A DNA stretch of 64,000 nt. It comes from an uncultured Candidatus Binatia bacterium. Lineage in GTDB: Bacteria; Desulfobacterota; Binatia; UBA9968; JAJDTQ01. Below the pieces are notes generated by a model, which ran no database searches, was not told the origin of the DNA, and saw only the letters and a list, made by a program, of their open reading frames with translations. Shown here in pieces: positions 52,311 through 59,763 of the stretch (the first letter of the stretch is position 1; each line of letters opens with the position of its first letter). A program made the position numbers and the translations under genes. The stretch is taken from positions 3,567,001 to 3,631,000 of the forward strand of contig OY282432.1 in assembly GCA_958295985.1 (NCBI GenBank), read 5' to 3'.

Positions 52311-53432
52311 TTACGCGTGCGGATAGAGGGCGTCGACCATCCGGCGCTTGTGATAGTCCGGCGTGCCCAGATACTGGTACAGCGTGTGCGCCAGCACGCT
52401 GTGCACCATCAGCGGGTGCAGGTAGTCGGTGCCCGGGCCGGCGTGCACCATGTGCGAGTAGCTGCACGCCTGGTGGTAGCCTTCGCTCGCCGCGGCCTTG
52501 GACTCGTGGATGCCGGCTTCCGCCGGAAGTCCCTCGTCGAGCTTCCAAAGGGTCTCGTAGGTAGCCATCCGGGCCGCGTCCATGTGAACCGACAGTTCCA
52601 CGCAGTGGTCCTGCACCCGCTGAAACCGGCCGATGAGCTGACCGAAGGCCCGGCGTTCGCGGGTGTACTGGGCGGTGAAGTCATAGATCTCCTGGCACGC
52701 CCCCACCTTGTAGGCGCACAGGATCGGGATGGCCCTCTCCGCCGCCTTGTCCAGCAGGTCCCAACCCGCGCCCGCCGCGCCGATGAGGTTTCCGGCCGGC
52801 GCCTCAACGGCGTCGAAGGCGACCTCGCTCACCGACACCATGAAGCCCGCGTACGGCGTCACCGTGACGCCCGGCGCGTTCCGGTCCACCAGCACCACCG
52901 CCACCCCGCCGTCGCCGGTCCGGGCCGCGCACAGGAAAGCCGTGGCGCCCTCGGCGTCGTAGACGTGGCGTTTGGTGCCCTGAAGCGTCAGCGTGTCGCC
53001 GGACTGCGAGAGCGTGGTGGCGACCGTTTCCGGTCCCCAGTGAACGCCGTGGTCACCGATGGCCGGGATGACGATGGACTCGCCGCCGCAGATGGCCGGC
53101 AGCAGGGTCTCCTTCTGAGCGTCGGAGCCGCCGTCGTGAATGATCTGGGCCGCCAGCACGCCGGAAGAGAACACCGGCCCCGGCACCGGAGCCCGCCCGA
53201 GTTCCTCGAACACCACGCCGCAATCCAGATAGGACAACCCGGCGCCGCCGTACTGCTCGGGCATGAGCATCCCGAGCCAGCCCAGCCCGGCGATCTTGGC
53301 ATAGAGATCGGGCAGGAAGGTCTCTTTCTTGAGGAACTGCTGGGTCAGCATGGTGGTCGGCACCTCGGCCTGAACGAAATCCGCGGCCACCTTCTTGAAC
53401 ATTTCCTGATCTTCGTTGAGTCGTAAGTCCAT
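52311..53432 (-). CDS. Acyl-CoA dehydrogenase family protein
   Basis: The 373-residue protein starts MDLRLNEDQEMFKKVAADFV, a typical N-terminal helix, and has GWLGMLMPEQYGGAGLSYLD, then FGQLIGRFQRVQDHCVELSV, the FAD-contacting helix, and VHAGPGTDYLHPLM at the end. The middle domain lacks the usual T-E-P-x-x-G-S-D motif, as in the shorter, often heterodimeric partners. The next gene upstream encodes a standard family member, so the two may form a heteromeric enzyme like those for CoA thioesters of ring compounds. Confidence 0.9.
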   Translation of the reverse strand: MDLRLNEDQEMFKKVAADFVQAEVPTTMLTQQFLKKETFLPDLYAKIAGLGWLGMLMPEQYGGAGLSYLDCGVVFEELGRAPVPGPVFSSGVLAAQIIHDGGSDAQKETLLPAICGGESIVIPAIGDHGVHWGPETVATTLSQSGDTLTLQGTKRHVYDAEGATAFLCAARTGDGGVAVVLVDRNAPGVTVTPYAGFMVSVSEVAFDAVEAPAGNLIGAAGAGWDLLDKAAERAIPILCAYKVGACQEIYDFTAQYTRERRAFGQLIGRFQRVQDHCVELSVHMDAARMATYETLWKLDEGLPAEAGIHESKAAASEGYHQACSYSHMVHAGPGTDYLHPLMVHSVLAHTLYQYLGTPDYHKRRMVDALYPHA

Positions 53433-53526
53433 GACAACCCCAAGCTTGATTTACTATTTATCAATCAGTTATGCCATCTAACCTAATCCGAGATCTAACT
53501 TTATCGTCAATCGTGGCCCTAGTGTC

Positions 53527-54741
53527 CTACACGGTGTCCGGAGCCTTCTCCCTGGTCTCGCGGCCGATGCCGGCGCGGCGGGCGAAGATGAGCCGGTCGG
53601 TGTCCAGGGTGCCGCCGCCGTGAAGCTGACCGGGGCCGCTCCGGATAACGTACTCGAAGTCCACCACCTCGTGTACGCTGTGGTCCGGGATCAAGGCGTC
53701 GGCCCCCATGATCTTCTGCAGACGCTCGCCGTTCCGCAGCCGCACCATGCGCTGGTAGTAGCGGAACTGGGCGCCGCCGTAGGCGTGGGGCTCCTTGACG
53801 AAACGGTGCCAGAAGATGCGCCGTGCCATGCGGTTCACCGTGTTGATCTCCATGATCATGTCGGCGATGGTATCGCGCACGTGGGGATCTTCGATGAGCG
53901 GCTTGCCGCCCACCTCGTGGTTCTGGCAGTACTCCACCACCCGGTCCACCACCGGGTCGGTGCCCACCCGGCCGTCGCCGCCGTGCTCGAGCTCGAGGTG
54001 CGTGTGAGCCACCTTCCAGCCGTTGTTCTCGCCGCCGATGAGATACTTGGCGGGCACGCGCACATCGTCGAAGAACACCGCGTTCTTGATGCCCATCATC
54101 AGGTGCATGTGCTGGATGGTGATGCCCGGCAGGTTCGCGGGGATGTGCAGCCAGCTCAGGTTCTCGTGCCGCTTGCCGTCGGGGTCGGTGCACACCAGCG
54201 CCCACAGCGCGTCCGGCGGCAGATGGTGGCCCACCATGACCTTCTGTCCGTTCACGATGTAGTCGTCGCCGTCGCGAATGGCCCGGGTCTGGCAGTTGGC
54301 CACGTCGCTGCCGCTCTGGGGCTCGGTCAAGACCTGCCAGACGACGATCTCACCCCGGGTGATGGGCGGCAGGAACTCCCGCTTCTGCTCCTCGGTGCCC
54401 CAGTGAAGCAGCACCGGCCCCACGATCCGGGCAAGCGTGTAGAACACGTGCGTCAGGTTGAGACCGTAGCGGGTCAGTTCCGTCTCCAGGACGAACTGAT
54501 GCTCCACGGACAGACCGGCGCCGCCGTACTCCGGCGGGAACATCGGAAACAACCAACCCTTCTGCCCCAGCTTCTCACCCAGTCCGCGGCGGAACTTGTA
54601 CTCCTCGTCGTTTTCCCGGGTGGACCACGAGGCCGACCAGCGCAGATGCTCCGAGCCCTTCATGTTCTCTTCCATCCAGGCCCGGACTTCCTTGCGGAAC
54701 TCGCTCATCTCCGCGGAATCTTCTTGCAGGTTGAAATCCAT
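53527..54741 (-). CDS. Acyl-CoA dehydrogenase family protein
   Basis: This 404-residue flavoprotein has an intact middle-domain motif, WQVLTEPQSGSDVANCQTRA, PPEYGGAGLSVEHQFVLETE, and a C-terminal NGERLQKIMGADALIPDHSV. It would oxidise an acyl-CoA at the alpha,beta positions, passing electrons to an electron-transfer flavoprotein. A 94-nt AT-rich gap separates it from the second dehydrogenase, which may carry an extra promoter. Confidence 0.93.
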   Translation of the reverse strand: MDFNLQEDSAEMSEFRKEVRAWMEENMKGSEHLRWSASWSTRENDEEYKFRRGLGEKLGQKGWLFPMFPPEYGGAGLSVEHQFVLETELTRYGLNLTHVFYTLARIVGPVLLHWGTEEQKREFLPPITRGEIVVWQVLTEPQSGSDVANCQTRAIRDGDDYIVNGQKVMVGHHLPPDALWALVCTDPDGKRHENLSWLHIPANLPGITIQHMHLMMGIKNAVFFDDVRVPAKYLIGGENNGWKVAHTHLELEHGGDGRVGTDPVVDRVVEYCQNHEVGGKPLIEDPHVRDTIADMIMEINTVNRMARRIFWHRFVKEPHAYGGAQFRYYQRMVRLRNGERLQKIMGADALIPDHSVHEVVDFEYVIRSGPGQLHGGGTLDTDRLIFARRAGIGRETREKAPDTV

Positions 54742-54811
54742 GGACGCTCCTTCGTCGCTAAAGCATCAAGGCCTTGTTCGCCGGGCTCAAGGCCGTCATT
54801 CCCGTCCCCCT

Positions 54812-54841
54812 CCGTCATTCCTGCGAAAGCGGGAATGACGG
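54812..54841. repeat. Palindromic dispersed repeat (TCATTCC...GGAATGA type)
   Basis: CCGTCATTCCTGC, GAAA, GCGGGAATGACGG pairs over 13 positions with one G-T wobble. A partial copy (GGCCGTCATTCCCG) lies 20 nt to the left. This form is a common chromosomal repeat; it sits in the 161-nt gap between the dehydrogenase and the 363-residue gene. Confidence 0.75.
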
Positions 54842-54902
54842 ATTCGCGGCCCGACTACCGATTTTCATACGATCCATGCGAATCGCCCGGACGCCCATGC
54901 CC

Positions 54903-55994
54903 TCAGGCCGTCCGTATGGGTTTGGTGACGGCCAGCGTGTTCCGGCCCGTCCACATGGGCAGCAGCACACAGTGCCGGTGCTTGCCGCCCGTCACGATCA
55001 CCATGATGTCGTCGGGCCGGGTGGCCAGGTGCACGATCCCGTCGGGTGTGACGTTGGGGGATTCCCGCAGGAGTTCCTCGTCGCTCTTGGTCCCCTTGCG
55101 CCGGTCCGGGATGCTGGCGAAGGTAATGACGGCGTGTTCCCACAGGTACTCGCGGATGTCCGCCCGGGAGATGCCGTCTCGCGCCATGATCTCGGCGTCC
55201 TCGGTGCACAGGGCCACCAGCGGCGTGCCGCCGCCGAAGCTGCCCACGTCCAGGTGGCTGCCGCCGTGGTGCATGGCGATGACCTCGGCCAGCGACGACA
55301 GCGCCTCCTGCCCCGTGCTTCCGGCTGTGTGCATGGGGATGAACCCGTTGATGCCGCACACGGTCACGGTGCTCTGCTCGGGCTTGTAGCCACGGCTCAC
55401 GTGGTAGGGCTCCCAGGGGCTCTTCTCCTCGTTCTCGCCAAAGCAGAAGCTGTACTTGCCCGGCCAGCCGAAGGTGGCGCGGTCCGTGTCGCCGGGATAG
55501 CCGCCGCCGATGGTGATGAGTATCAGGCGGATGGCCCGGCCGATGGTCGCGTTGGCCCGGTGGCCGGGGCCGAACGCACCGGCGTCGCTGTTGATGCCCA
55601 GTTCGTTCCGGACGGGACCGTTGACCAGCAGCGCCGGACCCGCATAACCGGTGGTGGCCTGGACCCCGTAGAGGTTGAAGCGGGGCTCCATGATGCCCTC
55701 CACCGCGGCGATCACCACCGGAAGGTATTCCGGCAGGCAACCCGCCATCACACAGTTGACGGCGATCTTCTCGACGGTGGCCGGCGCCCACTTGGGCGGC
55801 ACCTGCCCGATGCTCTCCTGGGAGTCGCGGTGGGTGCCTGCGAGCATGCGTTCCACGCGCTCGCGGGTGGGCGGGACGATGGGCAGTCCGTCGCTGAGCT
55901 TGCGGTCCAGGAACCAGTCGTTGGCCGCCTCCAGCGAGTCATCCACCTCGATGACTTCAGAGACCAGGTTAAGGGAACTCTGATCAGTTGACAT
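54903..55994 (-). CDS. Unrecognised 363-residue protein next to the UGSC selenoprotein
   Basis: I cannot name its family. The sequence is rich in conserved-looking Gly, Cys and His segments: DGLPIVPPTRERVERML, VNCVMAGCLPEYLPVVIAA, GPALLVNGPVRNELGINSDA, GPGHRANATIGRAIRLILI and MHHGGSHLDVGSFGGG. There is no signal peptide or membrane segment. A Cys pair (NCVMAGC) and FCFGENEE could be redox or metal sites. It lies 172 nt downstream of the UGSC selenoprotein on the same strand, so the two may share a reaction, though a REP-like repeat lies between them. Confidence 0.75.
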   Translation of the reverse strand: MSTDQSSLNLVSEVIEVDDSLEAANDWFLDRKLSDGLPIVPPTRERVERMLAGTHRDSQESIGQVPPKWAPATVEKIAVNCVMAGCLPEYLPVVIAAVEGIMEPRFNLYGVQATTGYAGPALLVNGPVRNELGINSDAGAFGPGHRANATIGRAIRLILITIGGGYPGDTDRATFGWPGKYSFCFGENEEKSPWEPYHVSRGYKPEQSTVTVCGINGFIPMHTAGSTGQEALSSLAEVIAMHHGGSHLDVGSFGGGTPLVALCTEDAEIMARDGISRADIREYLWEHAVITFASIPDRRKGTKSDEELLRESPNVTPDGIVHLATRPDDIMVIVTGGKHRHCVLLPMWTGRNTLAVTKPIRTA

Positions 55995-56054
55995 CGTTCC
56001 GAATCGCGTCCTTCGACTTCAGTGGAGCCTCCGGTTGACTGCGGCACGAGCTTC

Positions 56055-56104
56055 CGTTCGCCCTGAGCATAGCGGCGCGCAGCCGAGCGAAGTCGAAGGG
56101 CCGC
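56055..56104. repeat. REP-like dispersed repeat, copy B
   Basis: CGTTCGCCCTGAGC followed by a GC-rich spacer and GAGCGAAGTCGAAGGGCCGC is the inverted counterpart of the element at 48922-48968. It lies in the gap after the selenoprotein gene. Confidence 0.7.
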
Positions 56105-56166
56105 TTCGCCAATGGCGGATCGGTGGCCATGCGTGACAGGTCTGCGGCGAGCTCTACCGCGGGGAG

Positions 56167-56757
56167 CTATTCCGCGGCCCGCGCTTCAGCCCCCGAAGCG
56201 CCGGCTCCCGCCTGCTCGCCGGTGTCGGCATCGGTCAGGATCTGCCGTACCGGCTCGATGGCGATCTCCGCGTCCTCACGGTGCTCGCCCGGCCGCGCGC
56301 CCCCGCTGGGGTGGTGCGGGATCTGCACCAACGGCAGTTTCGGCATGCCGAAGAACGTCGCTTCCTTCCGGCCCAGTTCCACGAAGATGGTCTGGCACAA
56401 GGTCACCGTGGGCTTGCCGCGCTTCTGTATCTCGATGGCGTCGTGGACACTCCACGACGTGCACGAGCCTCAAGCACCGAGGCCGGTGACGACCGCGTCG
56501 CACCGGCTCAGCATCTCCTCGATCAATTCCCCGGGCGCGCCCTGCATGTGGCTGGGCTTCTTCCGCAGCACCACCTCCGCGGCGCCGGTGCGCTTCTCGA
56601 TAAGCTGCGCCAACTCCTCGAACATCGGGCTCGAGTTGGCCTGGCCGTTATCGAGGATGCCCACCACCTTCCCCGCCAGATCGTCCAGCCCCGGCACGGG
56701 CGGATGGTTCTCCAGCAGAACGTCGGCCCTCGGATCGAGCATCAAGAGCTTTCCCAT
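56167..56757 (-). CDS. UGSC-family selenoprotein; in-frame TGA read as selenocysteine
   Basis: The gene starts at ATG 56757 (MGKLLMLDPRADVLLENHPP; GGGAGGATCC upstream). After 95 codons ending CDAVVTGLGA comes TGA at 56472-56470, and the same frame continues as GSCTSWSVHDAIEIQKRGKP to a TAG at 56167: 196 residues with Sec96. The segment U-G-S-C-T-S-W-S-V-H-D-A is the signature of the known UGSC (seleno)protein family, so TGA here is a codon for selenocysteine rather than a stop. Before it, KVVGILDNGQANSSPMFEEL is typical of the family. Sec96 and Cys99 form a U-x-x-C redox motif. Substrate unknown. Sec genes (selA, selB, selC, selD) must be elsewhere in the genome. Confidence 0.88.
56439..56459 (-). 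promoter_or_regulatory. Candidate bacterial SECIS hairpin
   Basis: On the minus strand, 10 nt after the TGA, CGTCGTGGA, GTG, TCCACGACG forms a perfect 9-bp stem. The loop G is 20 nt after the TGA, inside the range seen in bacterial SECIS elements, and the GU in the loop is the feature SelB needs. The coding frame runs through it (TSWSVHD). Confidence 0.65.
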
Positions 56758-56838
56758 GGATCCTCCCGATCGCACGTGTGAACTTACCTGCGAGACCTTA
56801 CCCAAGGCGGATTCGTGTTGTCAACGGTATCACAAGAG

Positions 56839-58047
56839 TCAGAAGAGTTGGGACAGGAACGTTCTGGCCGGCACGACCAGCGGCGGTCCCGGCTTCGCGA
56901 AGCAGTCGGCGGCGACGAAGCCGGCATCGACGACCACCTGAAATGCAAACGGCGCGTTGAGGTGATCCTGATAATACTTCAGCGTCCGGCTCATGGACTC
57001 ATCGCGGAATTTAACCTCGACGAGGAACCAGGGCCGCCCCTCGCGGGCCACCACGAAGTCCACTTCGCGTTTTTCCCGGTCGCGCAGATAGCCGAGATCG
57101 AACCGGCCGAGGCCCATGTCGTTCCAGCCGTCAACCGCCTTGAGGAGATGACACGCAACGAAGGTCTCCGCCCTGTCCCCCACATCCTCGATGTCCGCCC
57201 AGTCCCTCAGATACCACTTGGGCTCCTTGCGCAACGATCGCGAGACGTTGCGGAACCACGGCCTGACGAGAAAGCCCAGGTGGAAATCGCACAAGGCGGC
57301 GACCCACCGCCGGATCGTGTCCGCGGACACGCGCACCTCCCTGGCGAGGTTGCCGTACACCAGTTGACGCCCGGACTGACGGCTCAACCCCTGGACCAGC
57401 ACCTCCATCTGGTCGATCTGCTGAACCTGCGTCAGGTCGCGGACGTCTTCCCGGACCAGTTGCTGGAGGCGCAACGACCGCCACCTCCGGCTGAACCGGA
57501 GGTCGCGTCTGAGAAACGGCTCCGGATATCCCCCATGACGCCACAGCGCTTCGAAATCGGCCGCGTCGATCGAGACCGGAGGTCGGACGATCCGCTCTCC
57601 ATCGGGAAGCTCCCGCGTCACCGTCTCGGCCACGGAGAACGGATGCATCCGGTAGGAGAAGTACCGCCCCATCAGGCTGTCGCCACCGCGGCGGTAGACG
57701 TCCAGACGGCTGCTGCCGGTGACGATGAGGCGAAGCCGGTCGCTGTAAGTGTCGTAGATGCCTTTCAGGAACGGCTTCCAGCCCGGAAACTTGTGCAGTT
57801 CATCGAAGAGCGCTACCGGAGTGGTCCCGGAGAGCCGGTCCGCTCCCATCGCGGCGGCAAGGTTGGCCGGACCCGCCAGGACAAGCTCCCGATCATCGAG
57901 GTTGTCCCAGTTGCAGTAGTTGTCCGCGTGACGCCGGCAGGTCGTGGTCTTGCCCACCTGCCTCGGACCGCTGACGAACGCCATCTGGCGGTTGGCGGCC
58001 AAGTGCTCGGCCAGCAAGGCGTCGTAGACGCGGGATTCGGTCTCCAT
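56839..58047 (-). CDS. AAA-family ATPase with DUF4143 domain
   Basis: The 402-residue protein has Walker A GPRQVGKTT (27-35), Walker B VALFDELHKF (about 100), sensor VTGSSRLDVYRRGGDSL, and a C-terminal DUF4143 region with a nuclease-like REVDFVVAREGRPWFLVEVK. Such proteins are common, mobile and of unclear role; some are tied to defence or toxin systems. Genes around are metabolic, and the composition is slightly lower in GC. It appears to be a single gene with its own promoter and upstream direct repeats. Confidence 0.92.
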   Translation of the reverse strand: METESRVYDALLAEHLAANRQMAFVSGPRQVGKTTTCRRHADNYCNWDNLDDRELVLAGPANLAAAMGADRLSGTTPVALFDELHKFPGWKPFLKGIYDTYSDRLRLIVTGSSRLDVYRRGGDSLMGRYFSYRMHPFSVAETVTRELPDGERIVRPPVSIDAADFEALWRHGGYPEPFLRRDLRFSRRWRSLRLQQLVREDVRDLTQVQQIDQMEVLVQGLSRQSGRQLVYGNLAREVRVSADTIRRWVAALCDFHLGFLVRPWFRNVSRSLRKEPKWYLRDWADIEDVGDRAETFVACHLLKAVDGWNDMGLGRFDLGYLRDREKREVDFVVAREGRPWFLVEVKFRDESMSRTLKYYQDHLNAPFAFQVVVDAGFVAADCFAKPGPPLVVPARTFLSQLF

Positions 58048-58055
58048 TCCTGACC

Positions 58056-58113
58056 ATTATCCATAGGATCGTATTTTGGTCAAGACAATTCGGCGATACA
58101 TCGTATTTTGGTC
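58056..58113 (-). promoter_or_regulatory. Promoter with two direct repeats before the DUF4143 gene
   Basis: TGACCAAAATACGAT occurs twice on the minus strand, at 58113-58099 and 58082-58068, 31 bp apart. The second overlaps a -35 box TTGACC (58083-58078), with GATAAT (58061-58056) 16 nt on. Transcription would start about 2-4 nt before ATG 58047, giving a nearly leaderless message. The repeats look like an operator. Confidence 0.6.
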
Positions 58114-58149
58114 AGATAGTGTCCGATGTCGCCCGGCTCCGCCCGCCCC

Positions 58150-59319
58150 TCAGACCCACAGCCGCTCACTCGCCAGCCGGGCGCCTTCGGACATGGCCTG
58201 GAACTTGGCCCAGACGATGGCGGGATGGATCTCCGGGACTTCCAGGGCCTGGGTGCCGAAGCCGCAGTCGCTGCCGGCGATGACGTTCTCGCGGCCGACC
58301 AGGCCGGCGAACCGTTCGAGGCGCTGGGCGATGAGCTCGGGGTGCTCCACCACCACCGACGACTGGGTGATGACGCCCGGGATGACGAGCTTGCCCTCGG
58401 GCAGCTTGACGTCCTCCCAGATGCGCCATTCGTGCTCGTGGCGCGGGTTCGATGCCTCGAAGGAGAAGGCTCCGGCGCGGATCTTGAGCACGATGTCGAT
58501 GTAGTCCTTCATCTCCATGTCGTGGACGCGCGGCCCCATGTTGATGCCGTAGCAGGTGTGGTAGCGCACCCGGTCCTCGGGAATCCCCCGCAGCGCGTGG
58601 TTGATGGCCTCGACCTGCCCTTCGGCCCAGGCGCGGCACTGTGCGACGCTCAGGTCCGGATTCTTGACGTAGTAGTTGATGAGCAGCGGGTCGTCGATCT
58701 GGAGCAGGAAGCCGGCGTCGACGATGGCCCGGTACTCCACCCTGAGCGCGTCGGCAATGGCGAACAGAAACTCTTCGTCGGTCTGGTAGTACTCGTTCTC
58801 CTGGTTGCCGGCGACGTCGCAGGGGGAGATGGCCGGCACGAACGCCTCCACGGCTCCGGCCGCGGCCGTAGCGGCCTTGAGGTTATCGAGGTCCCGGGTG
58901 AGCCGCTCCTGGGCCCTGTAGGTGATGGGACCGGTGCAAACCATCTGCATGTTGCTGGGGTTCGGTTTGGCTCCGGGGGCCGGCCTCGTCGTGCCGTAGA
59001 ATTCCGGGAAAGCCTGTGACTCCCGCGAGCTGTCCCAGGGCGATACCCGCACCCGGCCGGTGGCGGTGAGGCCGTCGAGCCGCTGGTGCGCGTAGACCGC
59101 GAACCCGCGCTTGCTGAGCTCGCCGTCGTCGACGATGTCGACGCCGAGGTCCATCTGCCGGCGCACGATGTCGTGGACCGCGCGGCGGAGCCGTTCCTCA
59201 TAGTCGGCCGGGTCCACGGCCCGGCCCTCGTTCTCCGCCAGCATCACCTCGATGAGATCCTGCGGGCGCGGCAGGCTTCCGGTGTGGGTGACGAGAATGC
59301 GTTCGGTGCTGTGCAGCAT
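58150..59319 (-). CDS. MetE-like (cobalamin-independent methionine synthase C-terminal family) protein
   Basis: ATG 59319 (MLHSTERILVTHTGSLPRP) has GGAGGGAG upstream, giving 389 residues. The zinc-thiol transferase ligands are in place: His and Cys in YHTCYGIN, Glu in FEASNPRHEHE and Cys in GSDCGFG. VTHTGSLPRP is the standard start. Members transfer alkyl groups to or from thiols (methionine synthase, epoxyalkane:CoM transferase). Without the N-terminal folate half and beside acyl-CoA genes, a catabolic alkyl-thiol step is more likely than methionine synthesis. Confidence 0.9.
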   Translation of the reverse strand: MLHSTERILVTHTGSLPRPQDLIEVMLAENEGRAVDPADYEERLRRAVHDIVRRQMDLGVDIVDDGELSKRGFAVYAHQRLDGLTATGRVRVSPWDSSRESQAFPEFYGTTRPAPGAKPNPSNMQMVCTGPITYRAQERLTRDLDNLKAATAAAGAVEAFVPAISPCDVAGNQENEYYQTDEEFLFAIADALRVEYRAIVDAGFLLQIDDPLLINYYVKNPDLSVAQCRAWAEGQVEAINHALRGIPEDRVRYHTCYGINMGPRVHDMEMKDYIDIVLKIRAGAFSFEASNPRHEHEWRIWEDVKLPEGKLVIPGVITQSSVVVEHPELIAQRLERFAGLVGRENVIAGSDCGFGTQALEVPEIHPAIVWAKFQAMSEGARLASERLWV

Positions 59320-59346
59320 GGGATCTCCCTCCACGGAACGGCGAAC

Positions 59347-59763
59347 TCAACCGTCGTTCACGGGCTTGAACTTGTACAGGGTCCGTTCCTCGGTGACGTC
59401 CTCGAACACCACCTCCACGGGCATGTCGCAGCTCAGCTCCTCGGGCTTGCAGCCCACCACGTTGGTGGTGAGGCGCGGGCCTTCGTCCAGCTCCACCACC
59501 ACCAGCGCGTAGGGCAGCTCGTCGGCGAACCCCTTGTGATAGGCCCGGTGATAGACGCCGAACGAATAGACCTTGCCCTTGCCGCTCACCCGGGTCCAGG
59601 TCCATTCCGTGCTCCAGCACTGTGGACACGTGGCGGTGGCCGGGAACCAGTGGTTCGAGCAGGCGTCGCAACGCGGCACCACGAGCTCGTGGCGTTTGCA
59701 TCCGGCCCAGAAGGGCTCGGATTCGACGGACGGCGGCGGCAGCGGCTTGTTGTACTCGCTCAT
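59347..59763 (-). CDS. DUF35/OB-fold acyl-CoA-associated zinc protein
   Basis: I start it at ATG 59763 (MSEYNKPLPPPSVES), overlapping the thiolase stop (ATGA), giving 138 residues. An N-terminal helix (EPFWAGCKRHELVVPRC) leads into a zinc ribbon with CDAC and CPQC, and the rest is an OB fold (GKVYSFGVYHRAYHKGF, ALVVVELDEG). DUF35 proteins form tight complexes with SCP2-type thiolases, supplying substrate channelling. The gene next upstream is such a thiolase. Confidence 0.93.
   Translation of the reverse strand: MSEYNKPLPPPSVESEPFWAGCKRHELVVPRCDACSNHWFPATATCPQCWSTEWTWTRVSGKGKVYSFGVYHRAYHKGFADELPYALVVVELDEGPRLTTNVVGCKPEELSCDMPVEVVFEDVTEERTLYKFKPVNDG

Noticed and set aside
56167..56805. UGSC region as two separate genes or a simple nonsense mutation
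   Set aside because: Both halves share a frame and the junction is the exact U-G-S-C motif; a chance stop at the family's Sec position is unlikely.
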